A stretch of DNA of 64,000 bases from Wenyingzhuangia fucanilytica (GTDB taxonomy: Bacteria; Bacteroidota; Bacteroidia; Flavobacteriales; Flavobacteriaceae): positions 124,001-188,000 of the forward strand of contig NZ_CP014224.1 of the NCBI RefSeq assembly GCF_001697185.1, given 5' to 3'. This document shows positions 54,117-62,775 of this stretch, piece after piece. Under the pieces are notes generated by a model. It had not been told where the DNA came from. It did no database searches and saw nothing but the letters and a program-made list of their open reading frames with translations. Both the position numbers and the translations under genes were made by a program. Numbering within the stretch: the stretch's first letter is position 1; each line of letters opens with the position of its first letter.

Positions 54117-56891
54117 ATGTTGCTAAATCACAAGGTACTTTGTTGCTGTTTGTTCAGCATTTCTGTGTTCTGTCAAGAGCAATCTTTGTTTAAGGGAGTG
54201 GTTAAAGATTTTAAAACCAACAAACCCTTGTCTGTTTTTGAGGTTGAAATAGCTAATACCAATAAGCAGTATTTGTTTACAGATCCTTTAGGAAGGTACG
54301 ATTTATTGCTGCCAACTAATGTAAATGAATTGGTATTTAAATCTAAAGGATATCAAAACTTACGGACAACCGTTAAGAAAATAAAGTCAGCTATTATTTA
54401 TTTAAAACCAATTGAGGATGATCATGAAGAATTTAGTTTACTGAATTTAACAGAGGATCAGTTAGAGGATGAAAGTGGGGAAGTGACGAATATTACTGGA
54501 ATTTTTTCTGCTTCGGATGATGTGTATCTAAATACAGTTGGGTTTGAGTTTCAAGGAGTCTTTTATAGTGCTAGAGGTTTAGGGTTAAATCAAAGAGCTT
54601 TTTTGTTAAATGGTGTTCATCAAAATAGATTGTATGATGATAGACCCGCATGGAACAATTGGGGAGGAGTAGAGGGAATATATAGAACCCAAGTGGTAAC
54701 AGAGCCTTTAGGAGCTTCAGAAAAAACTTTTGGTGGTGCTTTGGGAGTTACTTCTTTAACCACTAGAGCTTCGGAGTACAGAAAGGGATCAAGAGTTGTC
54801 TATGCTCGTTCCGATAGAACTTATCAAAACAAAGTTGCTTTAAGTCATGTAGGAAGCATGCCAAATCAGTGGTATTATGTTGTTTCTGCTAGTAGGCGTT
54901 GGGGGAATCAAGGGTACAGAACAGGAACGTTTTATGAAGCAAATTCTTTAATGCTTAGTGTGGAGAAATACATAAATACTAAAAATAGTTTCACCGCAAG
55001 TTTTTTATATACACCAAACAGGAGAGGGATGGCGGGAGCTTATACTCACGAAGTATATTCTTTAAAAGGAAATAGTTACAATGGGAATTGGGGATTTCAG
55101 CATGGGAATAAAAGAAATGCTAGGATAAGGACTATTGAGGAACCTATATTATTGTTTACTCATACTTTTAAAAATAAAGATAAAACGCGTTGGGAAAATT
55201 CACTCATGTTACAAAAAGGAAGTATTGGCTACTCTAGATTAGATTACAATGGAGGTACAAACCCCGATGCGGCTTATTATCAAAAAATGCCGAGTTATTG
55301 GTTGTCAAGAAATACAGTTGATTATGAAAATGTTTATAGATATCAACAAGCTTTTTTTAATGATGGTCAGTTAGATTGGAATTCTTTATATCAAGCAAAT
55401 GCAGAGATGAAAGCAATCAATCAAAATGCAGCTTATGTGTTATATGATGATAAAAGAGCGGAGAGTAGAATTCAGCTAAATTCAAATATTACTCAAAAAA
55501 TAAAGCAAAACGGACAATTTAATGCAAGTGTAGAATATAGAACTACTAGATCAGAAAATTATGCAGAAGTTTTAGACTTACTAGGCGGAATAGGATATTT
55601 AGATGTAGCAAGTTTTACTTTAGCTCAAAGTGATTTAAATCATCCTAATAGAGTGGTAAAAGAGGGTGATAGATTTAAATACAATTACAACATCAATAGT
55701 TCAAGTATATTAGGATTTGCCCAAGTAGGTTGGAAAGAAAAAAAGTTTGAGTGGTCTGGTGCTTTGGGTGCTTTTTATGTTCACCATCAAAGAGAGGGTT
55801 TGTATGATTATGAAAACAATGCTGAGGCACAAGGGAAAAATAAAAAAGTAAGTTTGTGGGCTTATCAAGCCAAAGGCGAGCTGTTGTATAAGCTTTCGGG
55901 TAGACAGTTGTTCAATTTTAAAACGGCTTATATTCAAAAAACGCCAAGTGTAAAACAAATATTTCCTAATGCTCGTGTAAGTAATGCTGTTCTAAGAAAC
56001 TTAGCAACAGAAAATCTATTTAGCAATGCGCTTAGTTATATTCATAGAGGATTAAACTACAATTTAAAATTAACAGGTTATTACAACTTACAAACAAATG
56101 TAACCGAAACTGGTTTCTATTTTGCCGAAGGTTTTGGAACTGCAGCAGATGATAATCCCAATGCGGGAGATTTACAAAATGAAAACGGATTGTTTGTTCA
56201 AGAAGTTTTAAACAATATCAATAAAAAATATATGGGTTTGGAGTTGGGAACTTCATATAATATTAGTTCAAGTCTAAAATTAACAGGAGTAGTAGGTTTA
56301 GGAGATTATATGTATTCTAATAACCCAAATTTATTGTTGTATACCGAAGATGTTTCAAGTGCACAAAATTTAGGTTTTGTATATGGAGTAAAAAATTTAG
56401 GAACTACTCATATTAAGAACAAAAAGTTATCGGTGGGTCCTCAACAAGCATTTTCTATCATGTTGGCTTATAACGATCCTGATTATTGGAGAATTAGGTT
56501 GAGTGTTAACCATTTTAGAAATAGTTATGCAGATATTGCTCCCATTCGTTATACCAGTAATTTTACCAACGAAGTTAATGGAACTCCCATTGCTAATATG
56601 AATCAACAGTTGGTGACTTTGTTTAGGGAGCAAGAACAGTTAAAAAACTTTACGTTTATAAATTTATCTGGAGGGAAATCCTGGAGATTAAATACTGGCT
56701 ATTTAAGTCTGTATTGGAATGTTCAAAACTTGTTAAATATTCAATATAATACTGGAGGTTTTGCAAGTAGTAGGGCGGCAAATTATAGTGAACAACTAAA
56801 GGAGTATAATAGGGAATTACCCTTGTTTGGAAATAGATATTTTGTAGGAAATGGGAGGACTTTTTTCACGGGTTTATACTATTCATTTTAA
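54117..56891 (+). CDS. TonB-dependent outer-membrane receptor
   Basis: 924 residues. A signal peptide ends near FCQE (residue 20), then a CarboxypepD_reg-like domain (about 24-100), a plug domain (about 140-225, with SARGLGLNQRAFLLNGVHQNR and a plug end at GGALGVTSL) and a beta-barrel ending in GLYYSF. No SusD gene is adjacent. The next gene, 10 bases on, is a DUF5689 lipoprotein and the divergent neighbour is a secreted nuclease/phosphatase. I expect an outer-membrane uptake system, the substrate being possibly nucleic-acid derived. Confidence 0.9.
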   Translation: MLLNHKVLCCCLFSISVFCQEQSLFKGVVKDFKTNKPLSVFEVEIANTNKQYLFTDPLGRYDLLLPTNVNELVFKSKGYQNLRTTVKKIKSAIIYLKPIEDDHEEFSLLNLTEDQLEDESGEVTNITGIFSASDDVYLNTVGFEFQGVFYSARGLGLNQRAFLLNGVHQNRLYDDRPAWNNWGGVEGIYRTQVVTEPLGASEKTFGGALGVTSLTTRASEYRKGSRVVYARSDRTYQNKVALSHVGSMPNQWYYVVSASRRWGNQGYRTGTFYEANSLMLSVEKYINTKNSFTASFLYTPNRRGMAGAYTHEVYSLKGNSYNGNWGFQHGNKRNARIRTIEEPILLFTHTFKNKDKTRWENSLMLQKGSIGYSRLDYNGGTNPDAAYYQKMPSYWLSRNTVDYENVYRYQQAFFNDGQLDWNSLYQANAEMKAINQNAAYVLYDDKRAESRIQLNSNITQKIKQNGQFNASVEYRTTRSENYAEVLDLLGGIGYLDVASFTLAQSDLNHPNRVVKEGDRFKYNYNINSSSILGFAQVGWKEKKFEWSGALGAFYVHHQREGLYDYENNAEAQGKNKKVSLWAYQAKGELLYKLSGRQLFNFKTAYIQKTPSVKQIFPNARVSNAVLRNLATENLFSNALSYIHRGLNYNLKLTGYYNLQTNVTETGFYFAEGFGTAADDNPNAGDLQNENGLFVQEVLNNINKKYMGLELGTSYNISSSLKLTGVVGLGDYMYSNNPNLLLYTEDVSSAQNLGFVYGVKNLGTTHIKNKKLSVGPQQAFSIMLAYNDPDYWRIRLSVNHFRNSYADIAPIRYTSNFTNEVNGTPIANMNQQLVTLFREQEQLKNFTFINLSGGKSWRLNTGYLSLYWNVQNLLNIQYNTGGFASSRAANYSEQLKEYNRELPLFGNRYFVGNGRTFFTGLYYSF

Positions 56892-56901
56892 AAGAAACGT
56901 C

Positions 56902-58281
56902 ATGAAAAAATATAGTTTATTTATATTATTACTGCTTTTAATTTCTTGTGTAGAAGATGTAAATCACAAAATGATTGATACTGATATTGTCAATCCAGAC
57001 ATCAGTCAAAAAACAGAAATTACCTTTAAACAACTTTATGATTTACACGGTAATGAAATTGGAAAAGATACTGTGGTGGTAGGCTATGTGGTTTCTTCGG
57101 ATATTCAAGGGAATTTTTATAAAGAAGTTTTTATTCAAAACACTACAGGGCTTTCTGATATTGCTCCTGAGAACCCTAGAATGGGAATGAGAATTCGTGT
57201 GGGGATTGCCTCAGCTAGTACAAAATATGCTCTAGGAAGAAAAGTAATCATTAACCTAGAGGGTTTAAAAAGAACCACGAGCAATAAGTTATTAACTTTA
57301 GGAAAGCCAAATGGTACTTATATTAAAGATATTTTAGAGTTTGACCTAGATACCCATATTTTAAAAACAACCGAGGTGGCCGAGGTCGTTCCAAAACCAA
57401 TTGAGTTGTCTAATTTAACAAGTAGTGATTTAAATACTTTAGTAAAAATTAAAGATGTCCATTTTAAAGAAAACCAAATAGGTTTACCTCTTTCGGGCTT
57501 ACCAACGGATGATTTTAATGGGTTAAGAACTTTAGTGTTTTGTAATACCTTTAGGAAGGATTCTATTTTGTTAGAAACTAGTAATTTTGCAGATTTTTCG
57601 GAAGAACAAATTCCAAATGCTCAAGTAGATATTACAGCTATTTACCATATTAGTTTTGATAAAGAACCTATTTTGGTGTTGAACCAAATAGAAGATTTAA
57701 TTCCATCTGGACCTTATGTTAATTGCTCTGAAATTATAACTCCAGATCTTTTGATAACCGAAGTAGCTGACCCTAAAGTTGGAACCGGTGAGGTTGCTAG
57801 GTATGTTGAAATTTTTAATCCAACTCCAAACACTGTTTCTTTGGAGGGATGGAATTTGGTTAGATACAATAAAACTTCTGCCAATAACTATTCTTATATC
57901 ATTTCTTTAGATGACTTGTCTATAGCTCCGAATTCAACTTTATTGATTGCAAATGATGCTCTGGACGATCAAACTAATAAAACTTGGTTCGAAACTTATT
58001 TTGGATTTGCTCCAATGATTTCCCATAGTAATATTGATGGAAACGGAGATGATGCATATGAGTTGATTGACCCTTTAAACAAAGTGAAAGATGTGTATGG
58101 GGTTCCAAATGTTGATGGTACAGGTTCTGCTTGGGAGTATGAAGATGGAGTGGCTGTTAGGAAAATAGATATTTCAATTCCGAATACTGTTTTTGATGAA
58201 AGTGAATGGCAAATTAAAAAGAATGTGCCACAATTAAATATTGACGGAGGAAATATGGATTTTACACCAGGTGTTAGATAG
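56902..58281 (+). CDS. DUF5689 and lamin-tail-domain lipoprotein
   Basis: About 459 residues. The N-terminus MKKYSLFILLLLLISC is a lipoprotein signal. Residues about 35-265 form a DUF5689 OB-like domain (QLYDLHGNEIGKDTVVVGYV, FIQNTTG) and residues about 285-455 a lamin-tail domain (LLITEVADPKVGTGEVARYVEIFNPT). The ATG at 56902 is chosen; an in-frame ATG at 56851 lies inside the receptor gene and would destroy the signal. Co-transcribed with the TonB receptor 10 bases upstream. Both domains are associated with extracellular nucleases and nucleic-acid binding, but its function is not established. Confidence 0.88.
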   Translation: MKKYSLFILLLLLISCVEDVNHKMIDTDIVNPDISQKTEITFKQLYDLHGNEIGKDTVVVGYVVSSDIQGNFYKEVFIQNTTGLSDIAPENPRMGMRIRVGIASASTKYALGRKVIINLEGLKRTTSNKLLTLGKPNGTYIKDILEFDLDTHILKTTEVAEVVPKPIELSNLTSSDLNTLVKIKDVHFKENQIGLPLSGLPTDDFNGLRTLVFCNTFRKDSILLETSNFADFSEEQIPNAQVDITAIYHISFDKEPILVLNQIEDLIPSGPYVNCSEIITPDLLITEVADPKVGTGEVARYVEIFNPTPNTVSLEGWNLVRYNKTSANNYSYIISLDDLSIAPNSTLLIANDALDDQTNKTWFETYFGFAPMISHSNIDGNGDDAYELIDPLNKVKDVYGVPNVDGTGSAWEYEDGVAVRKIDISIPNTVFDESEWQIKKNVPQLNIDGGNMDFTPGVR

Positions 58282-58287
58282 GTTTTA

Positions 58288-58295
58288 TATCTTTG
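58288..58295 (+). promoter_or_regulatory. Promoter -7 element of the redoxin gene
   Basis: TATCTTTG, a full TAnnTTTG match, ends 15 bases before the ATG at 58311. I see no convincing -33 element. Confidence 0.4.
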
Positions 58296-58310
58296 AAAAA
58301 AAGATAAATT

Positions 58311-58868
58311 ATGGCGTTGACCCCTTCTAATACTATGCGAGTTGGAACCATTGCTCCAGATTTTGTATTGCCTGATACGGTTTCAGGAGTTCATATTCCT
58401 TTAGAAGCTATCCAAGGAGAAATAGGAACATTGGTCTTGTTTATTTGCAATCACTGCCCTTTTGTGATTCATGTCAATAAATTATTGGTGAAATTGGCAA
58501 ATCAATATCAGCCTCAAGGAATTAATTTTATTGCCATTAGCAGTAATGATGTAGAAAGATATCCTCAAGATAGTCCGGAGTTGATGAAATCACATGCGAT
58601 AGAAAATAAATATCCTTTTCCTTATTTATATGATGAAAGTCAAAACGTAGCAAAAGAATACAATGCTGCTTGTACTCCAGATATTTACTTATTTGATAAG
58701 GATTTAAAATTATATTATCATGGTCAGTTAGATGATTCTAGACCAGGAAATGCTGTTAAAGTTACAGGTGATGATATAAAAATTGCCTTCGAAGATTTGA
58801 TAAACAATAAACGTTATACCCACAAAGGCAAACCAAGTGTAGGTTGTGGAATCAAATGGAAGGGGTAA
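58311..58868 (+). CDS. Thioredoxin/AhpC-TSA family redoxin
   Basis: 185 residues, thioredoxin fold of the AhpC/TSA-redoxin type without a signal peptide. The redox motif is CNHC at Cys46-Cys49 in LFICNHCPFVIH, with the cis-Pro region TPDIYLFD and a C-terminal SVGCGIKWKG. It belongs to a group commonly annotated as thioredoxin family protein in Bacteroidota. The substrate is unknown. It is followed by a long noncoding tandem array. Confidence 0.88.
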   Translation: MALTPSNTMRVGTIAPDFVLPDTVSGVHIPLEAIQGEIGTLVLFICNHCPFVIHVNKLLVKLANQYQPQGINFIAISSNDVERYPQDSPELMKSHAIENKYPFPYLYDESQNVAKEYNAACTPDIYLFDKDLKLYYHGQLDDSRPGNAVKVTGDDIKIAFEDLINNKRYTHKGKPSVGCGIKWKG

Positions 58869-58894
58869 AATATATTTTTCTTTTCAAGAATTAC

Positions 58895-60070
58895 TACTGT
58901 CACTTCGAGTGAATCACATAATAAAATGAAGTGCTTTGTATCGAGAAGTATTTTCTTGAAAGATTTTCTTCTTATTCCTTCAGAGGATATTACTATAATA
59001 TTTGTCCACTGTCACTTCGAGTGAATCACGTAATAAGATGAAGAGGTTTGTATCGAGGAGTGCTTTTTAGAAAGATTTCCTTCCTATTCCTTCTCATGAT
59101 ATTACTATAATATTAGCCACTGTCACTTCGAGTAAATCATGGAATAAGATGAAGTGCTTTGTATCGAGAAGTGTTTTTAGAAAGATTTTCTTCTTATTCC
59201 TTCACAGGATATTACTATAATATTTGTCCACTGTCACTTCGAGTGAATCACATAATAAGATGAAGTGATTTGTATCGAGAAGTGTTTTTTAGAAAGATTT
59301 TCTTCCTATTCCTTCTCAGGATATTACTATAATATTTGTCCACTGTCACTTCGAGTGAATCACATAATGAGATGAAGAGGTTTGTATCGAGGAGTGCTTT
59401 TTAGAAAGATTTTCTTCTTATTACTTCTCAATACATTACTATAATATTTGTCACTGTCACTTCGAGTGAATCACATAATGAGATGAAGAGGTTTGTATCG
59501 AGGAGTGCTTTTTAGAAAGATTTTCTTCTTATTCCTTGACAGGATACTACTATAATATTTTGCCACTGTCACTTCGAGTAAATCACGGAATAAGATGAAG
59601 AGGTTTGTATAGATAAGTGCTTTTTAGAAAGATTTTCTTCTTATTCCTTCACAGGATATTACTATAATATTTGTCCACTGTCACTTCGAGTGAATCACAT
59701 AATGAGATGAAGAGGTTTGTATAGATAAGTGCTTTTTAGAAAGATTTTCTTCTTATTACTTCTCAATACATTACTATAATATTTGTCACTGTCACTTCGA
59801 GTGAATCACATAATGAGATGAAGAGGTTTGTATCGAGGAGTGCTTTTTAGAAAGATTTTCTTCTTATTCCTTCACAGGATACTACTATAATATTTTGCCA
59901 CTGTCACTTCGAGTGAATCACATAATGAGATGAAGAGGTTTGTATCGAGGAGTGCTTTTTAGAAAGATTTTCTTCTTATTCCTTCACAGGATATTACTAT
60001 AATATTAGCCACTGTCACTTCGAGTAAATCACGTAATAAAATGAAGTGATTTGTATCGAGAAGTACATAG
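58895..60070. repeat. Tandem array of eleven ~111-bp repeat units
   Basis: The stretch 58869-60149 has no gene. It holds eleven head-to-tail units whose CACTTCGAGT cores start at 58901, 59013, 59123, 59235, 59347, 59458, 59570, 59682, 59793, 59905 and 60016, spacing 110-112 bp. The last unit is cut after about 50 bases. Each unit starts with a small palindrome, CACTTCGAGTG, has a partial complement GAGAAGTG or GAGGAGTG about 40 bases on, and ends with a TTACTATAATATT tail. There are no unique spacers and no coding potential. The unit resembles a dispersed inverted-repeat element I recall from flavobacteria. Confidence 0.92.
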
Positions 60071-60098
60071 AAGTTTCTTTCTTTTATGGTATAAAACA

Positions 60099-60128
60099 AC
60101 AAAGCCTCCCTAAATAGAGAGGCTTTGT
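60099..60128 (-). terminator. Terminator of the GH31 gene
   Basis: A 10-bp perfect stem (60099-60108 with 60119-60128) followed by TGTTTTAT on the minus strand, 22 bases after the stop. It also separates the gene from the tandem array. Confidence 0.7.
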
Positions 60129-60149
60129 ATTTTGATAAGCAAGTAACTA

Positions 60150-62546
60150 CTATGCTAAAACTTCTAATTGATTAAAGTTTTTAGTAATCTCTAAAACTCT
60201 GTGTCCTACTTTTACATCATCTAAGTTGATGTCTTCGTTATCAACTCTAACCGTTTTAATTTGGAATGGTAATCCAATCAAATTAATTTTAAAGGTTTCG
60301 TATTCAGTAATAAAAGTACCAGACTTATGTTGCTTAATAGTTAGTTTGTCCTCTTTACCATTTACAGTAAAGTGTCTTAAACTAAAACGTCCTTTAGTGT
60401 AGTCATATCCATCATTGGCATCTTCGTATACACTAGATTCTTCTTTACCAGATTTATAATAAACATCAAGAGTTAATTGGTCAATATTTTTTTCACCAAC
60501 ATATTGTTGAATAGGGTATTTAGGAATAATAGCTCCTTCTTTTACAAAGACTGGCATGCTATCAATATCTGCATCTACCCACATTTCTCTACCTCCTTCA
60601 ACCATTTCGTGGTTCCAGTAATTATACCAGTTCCCTCTTGGGATATACATTCTACGACCTTTAGCATTTGGTTCTCCAATAGGGCAAGCCAAAATATGTT
60701 CTCCAGCTAAGAACTCATCTGTTCTATGGTGAGTTTGAGCATCTTCTTGGTCAAATAAAACCAATGATTTTAACATAGGAATTCCTTCTTCAATGTACTT
60801 GTAAAAAGAAGTGTATAAATATGGTAATAATTGATATCTGATTTCAATAAACTTACGAACAACATCCGTAATCTCTTGACCAAAAGTCCAAGGTTCTTGA
60901 TCTCCGTGATCTCCAGAAGAGTGTGTTCTACAGAAAGGGTGGAAAATACCTAATTGTATCCAACGTGCGTATAATTCTCCATTAGGTTGTTGTGCAAATC
61001 CACCAATATCAGATCCTACAAAAGAGAAACCAGACATGGCCATTCTTTGTGCTTGTACATTCGCAATCCATAAATGTTCCCAAGTAGCAACATTATCTCC
61101 TAACCATGTTGAGGTGTATCTTTGTGTTCCAGAATATGCAGAACGTGTAATAACAAAAGGTCTTAAAGGATAGTTGTATTTTTTCAACCCCTTATAAGTT
61201 GCTTTAGCCATTTGCATTCCATATATGTTGTGCGCTTTACGGTGAGAACAAGGGTTTCCATCGTAATCATGGCGAACATCATCAGGGAAAGATTTACCAG
61301 GAACGTCCATTACAGCAGGTTCGTTCATGTCATTCCATACTCCTTTAACACCAATGTCTTCAATTAGACCTTGGAACAAAGTGGCCCACCACTCACGTAC
61401 TTCTGGTTTAGTAAAGTCTGGGAAATAACATTCTCCTGGCCAAACTTTTCCTTTCATATATGGTCCATCGGCTCTTCTACAGAAATAATCTTTTTCTAAA
61501 CCTTCGCGAAAAACATCATATTCCATGTCAATTTTAATACCTGGATCAATAATAACAACGGTTTTAAATCCGTCATCAGCCAATTCTTTAACCATTCTTT
61601 TTGGTTCAGGGAAATATTCCTTACTCCAAGTAAAACAACGGAAACCTTCCATATAGTCAATATCTAAATAGATAGCATCACATGGTATTTGTAAGTCTCT
61701 AAACTTCTGTGTAATTTCTTTTACATTAGATTCTGGATAATAACTCCATTTACATTGGTGGTATCCTAATGCCCATAAAGGTGGTAGTTCTGGAGCTCCT
61801 GTAAGATTGGTGTAGCTAGCTACTACATCTTGCATTTTAGGTCCATAAATAAAATAGTAATTCATTTCTCCACCTTCTGCCCAAAAACTGGTAACATTTC
61901 TTCTTTCTGAACAGAAATCAAAATGAGATCTAAAAGAGTTGTCAAAGAAAACTCCGTAAGCTTTTTTGTTTTGTATAGCAGTGTAAAAAGGAATTGCCTT
62001 GTAAATAGGATCTGTATTACGTCCAAATGCATAAGAGTCTGTAGCCCAGTTTTGGAAACGTTTTCCTTTAAGATTGGTGTGTTCAGGTTTATCTCCTAAA
62101 CCATAAAAGCTTTCTCCTGTTGGAGAGCTTTTAGTCATTTTTACAATATTTCCACCAAGCTCGTAACTTTCTTCCCAGTGAAATCCTAATTCATCTTCAG
62201 AAATTAAAGTTTCGTCTATAGCATCGTAAATACGAGTTCTTAAATCTTCTTTAGAAATGTAACAGATTAACTTTGAAGTGGTAACAATATACTTTTCAAT
62301 ATCTTCTGTAATTTCTAATTTGTTGTATCCTTTTACAGCTTCTTTAGCTATAGCGTATGAAAAATCTGGTTCAAATTTAGCGTCAGTTGTAAATCTAAAA
62401 CGCAACATACTATCTCTAAGTACAGTCATTTGTAGAATAACACCATTTTCAGAATGAAAGTAAAGTGTATCTACGTCCTTTTTAAAATCTATCACTTTTG
62501 AAGGAAACGCATTTCCTTTGTGTTCGATTCTTTCGTTTAAAATCAT
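60150..62546 (-). CDS. Glycoside hydrolase family 31 alpha-glucosidase
   Basis: 798 residues without a signal peptide, so probably cytoplasmic. The GH31 catalytic nucleophile lies in GVWNDMNEPAVM and the acid/base Asp in FVGSDIGGF. The N-terminal beta-sandwich, YHQCKWSYYPESNVKE, and a C-terminal DUF5110-like domain complete the family's layout. It should release glucose from alpha-glucans or maltooligosaccharides. Its neighbour on the same strand is the glycogen branching enzyme, which fits a glycogen/starch metabolism role. Confidence 0.93.
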   Translation of the reverse strand: MILNERIEHKGNAFPSKVIDFKKDVDTLYFHSENGVILQMTVLRDSMLRFRFTTDAKFEPDFSYAIAKEAVKGYNKLEITEDIEKYIVTTSKLICYISKEDLRTRIYDAIDETLISEDELGFHWEESYELGGNIVKMTKSSPTGESFYGLGDKPEHTNLKGKRFQNWATDSYAFGRNTDPIYKAIPFYTAIQNKKAYGVFFDNSFRSHFDFCSERRNVTSFWAEGGEMNYYFIYGPKMQDVVASYTNLTGAPELPPLWALGYHQCKWSYYPESNVKEITQKFRDLQIPCDAIYLDIDYMEGFRCFTWSKEYFPEPKRMVKELADDGFKTVVIIDPGIKIDMEYDVFREGLEKDYFCRRADGPYMKGKVWPGECYFPDFTKPEVREWWATLFQGLIEDIGVKGVWNDMNEPAVMDVPGKSFPDDVRHDYDGNPCSHRKAHNIYGMQMAKATYKGLKKYNYPLRPFVITRSAYSGTQRYTSTWLGDNVATWEHLWIANVQAQRMAMSGFSFVGSDIGGFAQQPNGELYARWIQLGIFHPFCRTHSSGDHGDQEPWTFGQEITDVVRKFIEIRYQLLPYLYTSFYKYIEEGIPMLKSLVLFDQEDAQTHHRTDEFLAGEHILACPIGEPNAKGRRMYIPRGNWYNYWNHEMVEGGREMWVDADIDSMPVFVKEGAIIPKYPIQQYVGEKNIDQLTLDVYYKSGKEESSVYEDANDGYDYTKGRFSLRHFTVNGKEDKLTIKQHKSGTFITEYETFKINLIGLPFQIKTVRVDNEDINLDDVKVGHRVLEITKNFNQLEVLA

Positions 62547-62714
62547 AGTATCTAGTTCATTAATTATTTGTTAGTATTCCAATTTAGTAAAAAATGTTAA
62601 CAATCAAACTTTTATAATCTTTTTTTTATTTAGGATTTTTATATTGATGAACCCTTATAAACACTGGGTTTGTGCTTGGGTTGTTGTAGAGGGTCGGGAT
62701 TGGAGTATTGATAA

Positions 62715-62752
62715 AAAAACGCCCTTTATTTTGTTGAATAAAGGGCGTTTTT
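62715..62752 (-). terminator. Terminator of glgB
   Basis: A 16-bp perfect stem (62715-62730 with 62737-62752), 6-base loop, T run on the minus strand, 24 bases after the glgB stop. It separates glgB from the GH31 gene. Confidence 0.85.
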
Positions 62753-62775
62753 ATAGTATCGTTAGAAATATGATT

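Noticed and set aside
58895-60070. CRISPR array
   Set aside because: The units are contiguous ~111-bp copies with no unique spacers and no cas genes nearby.
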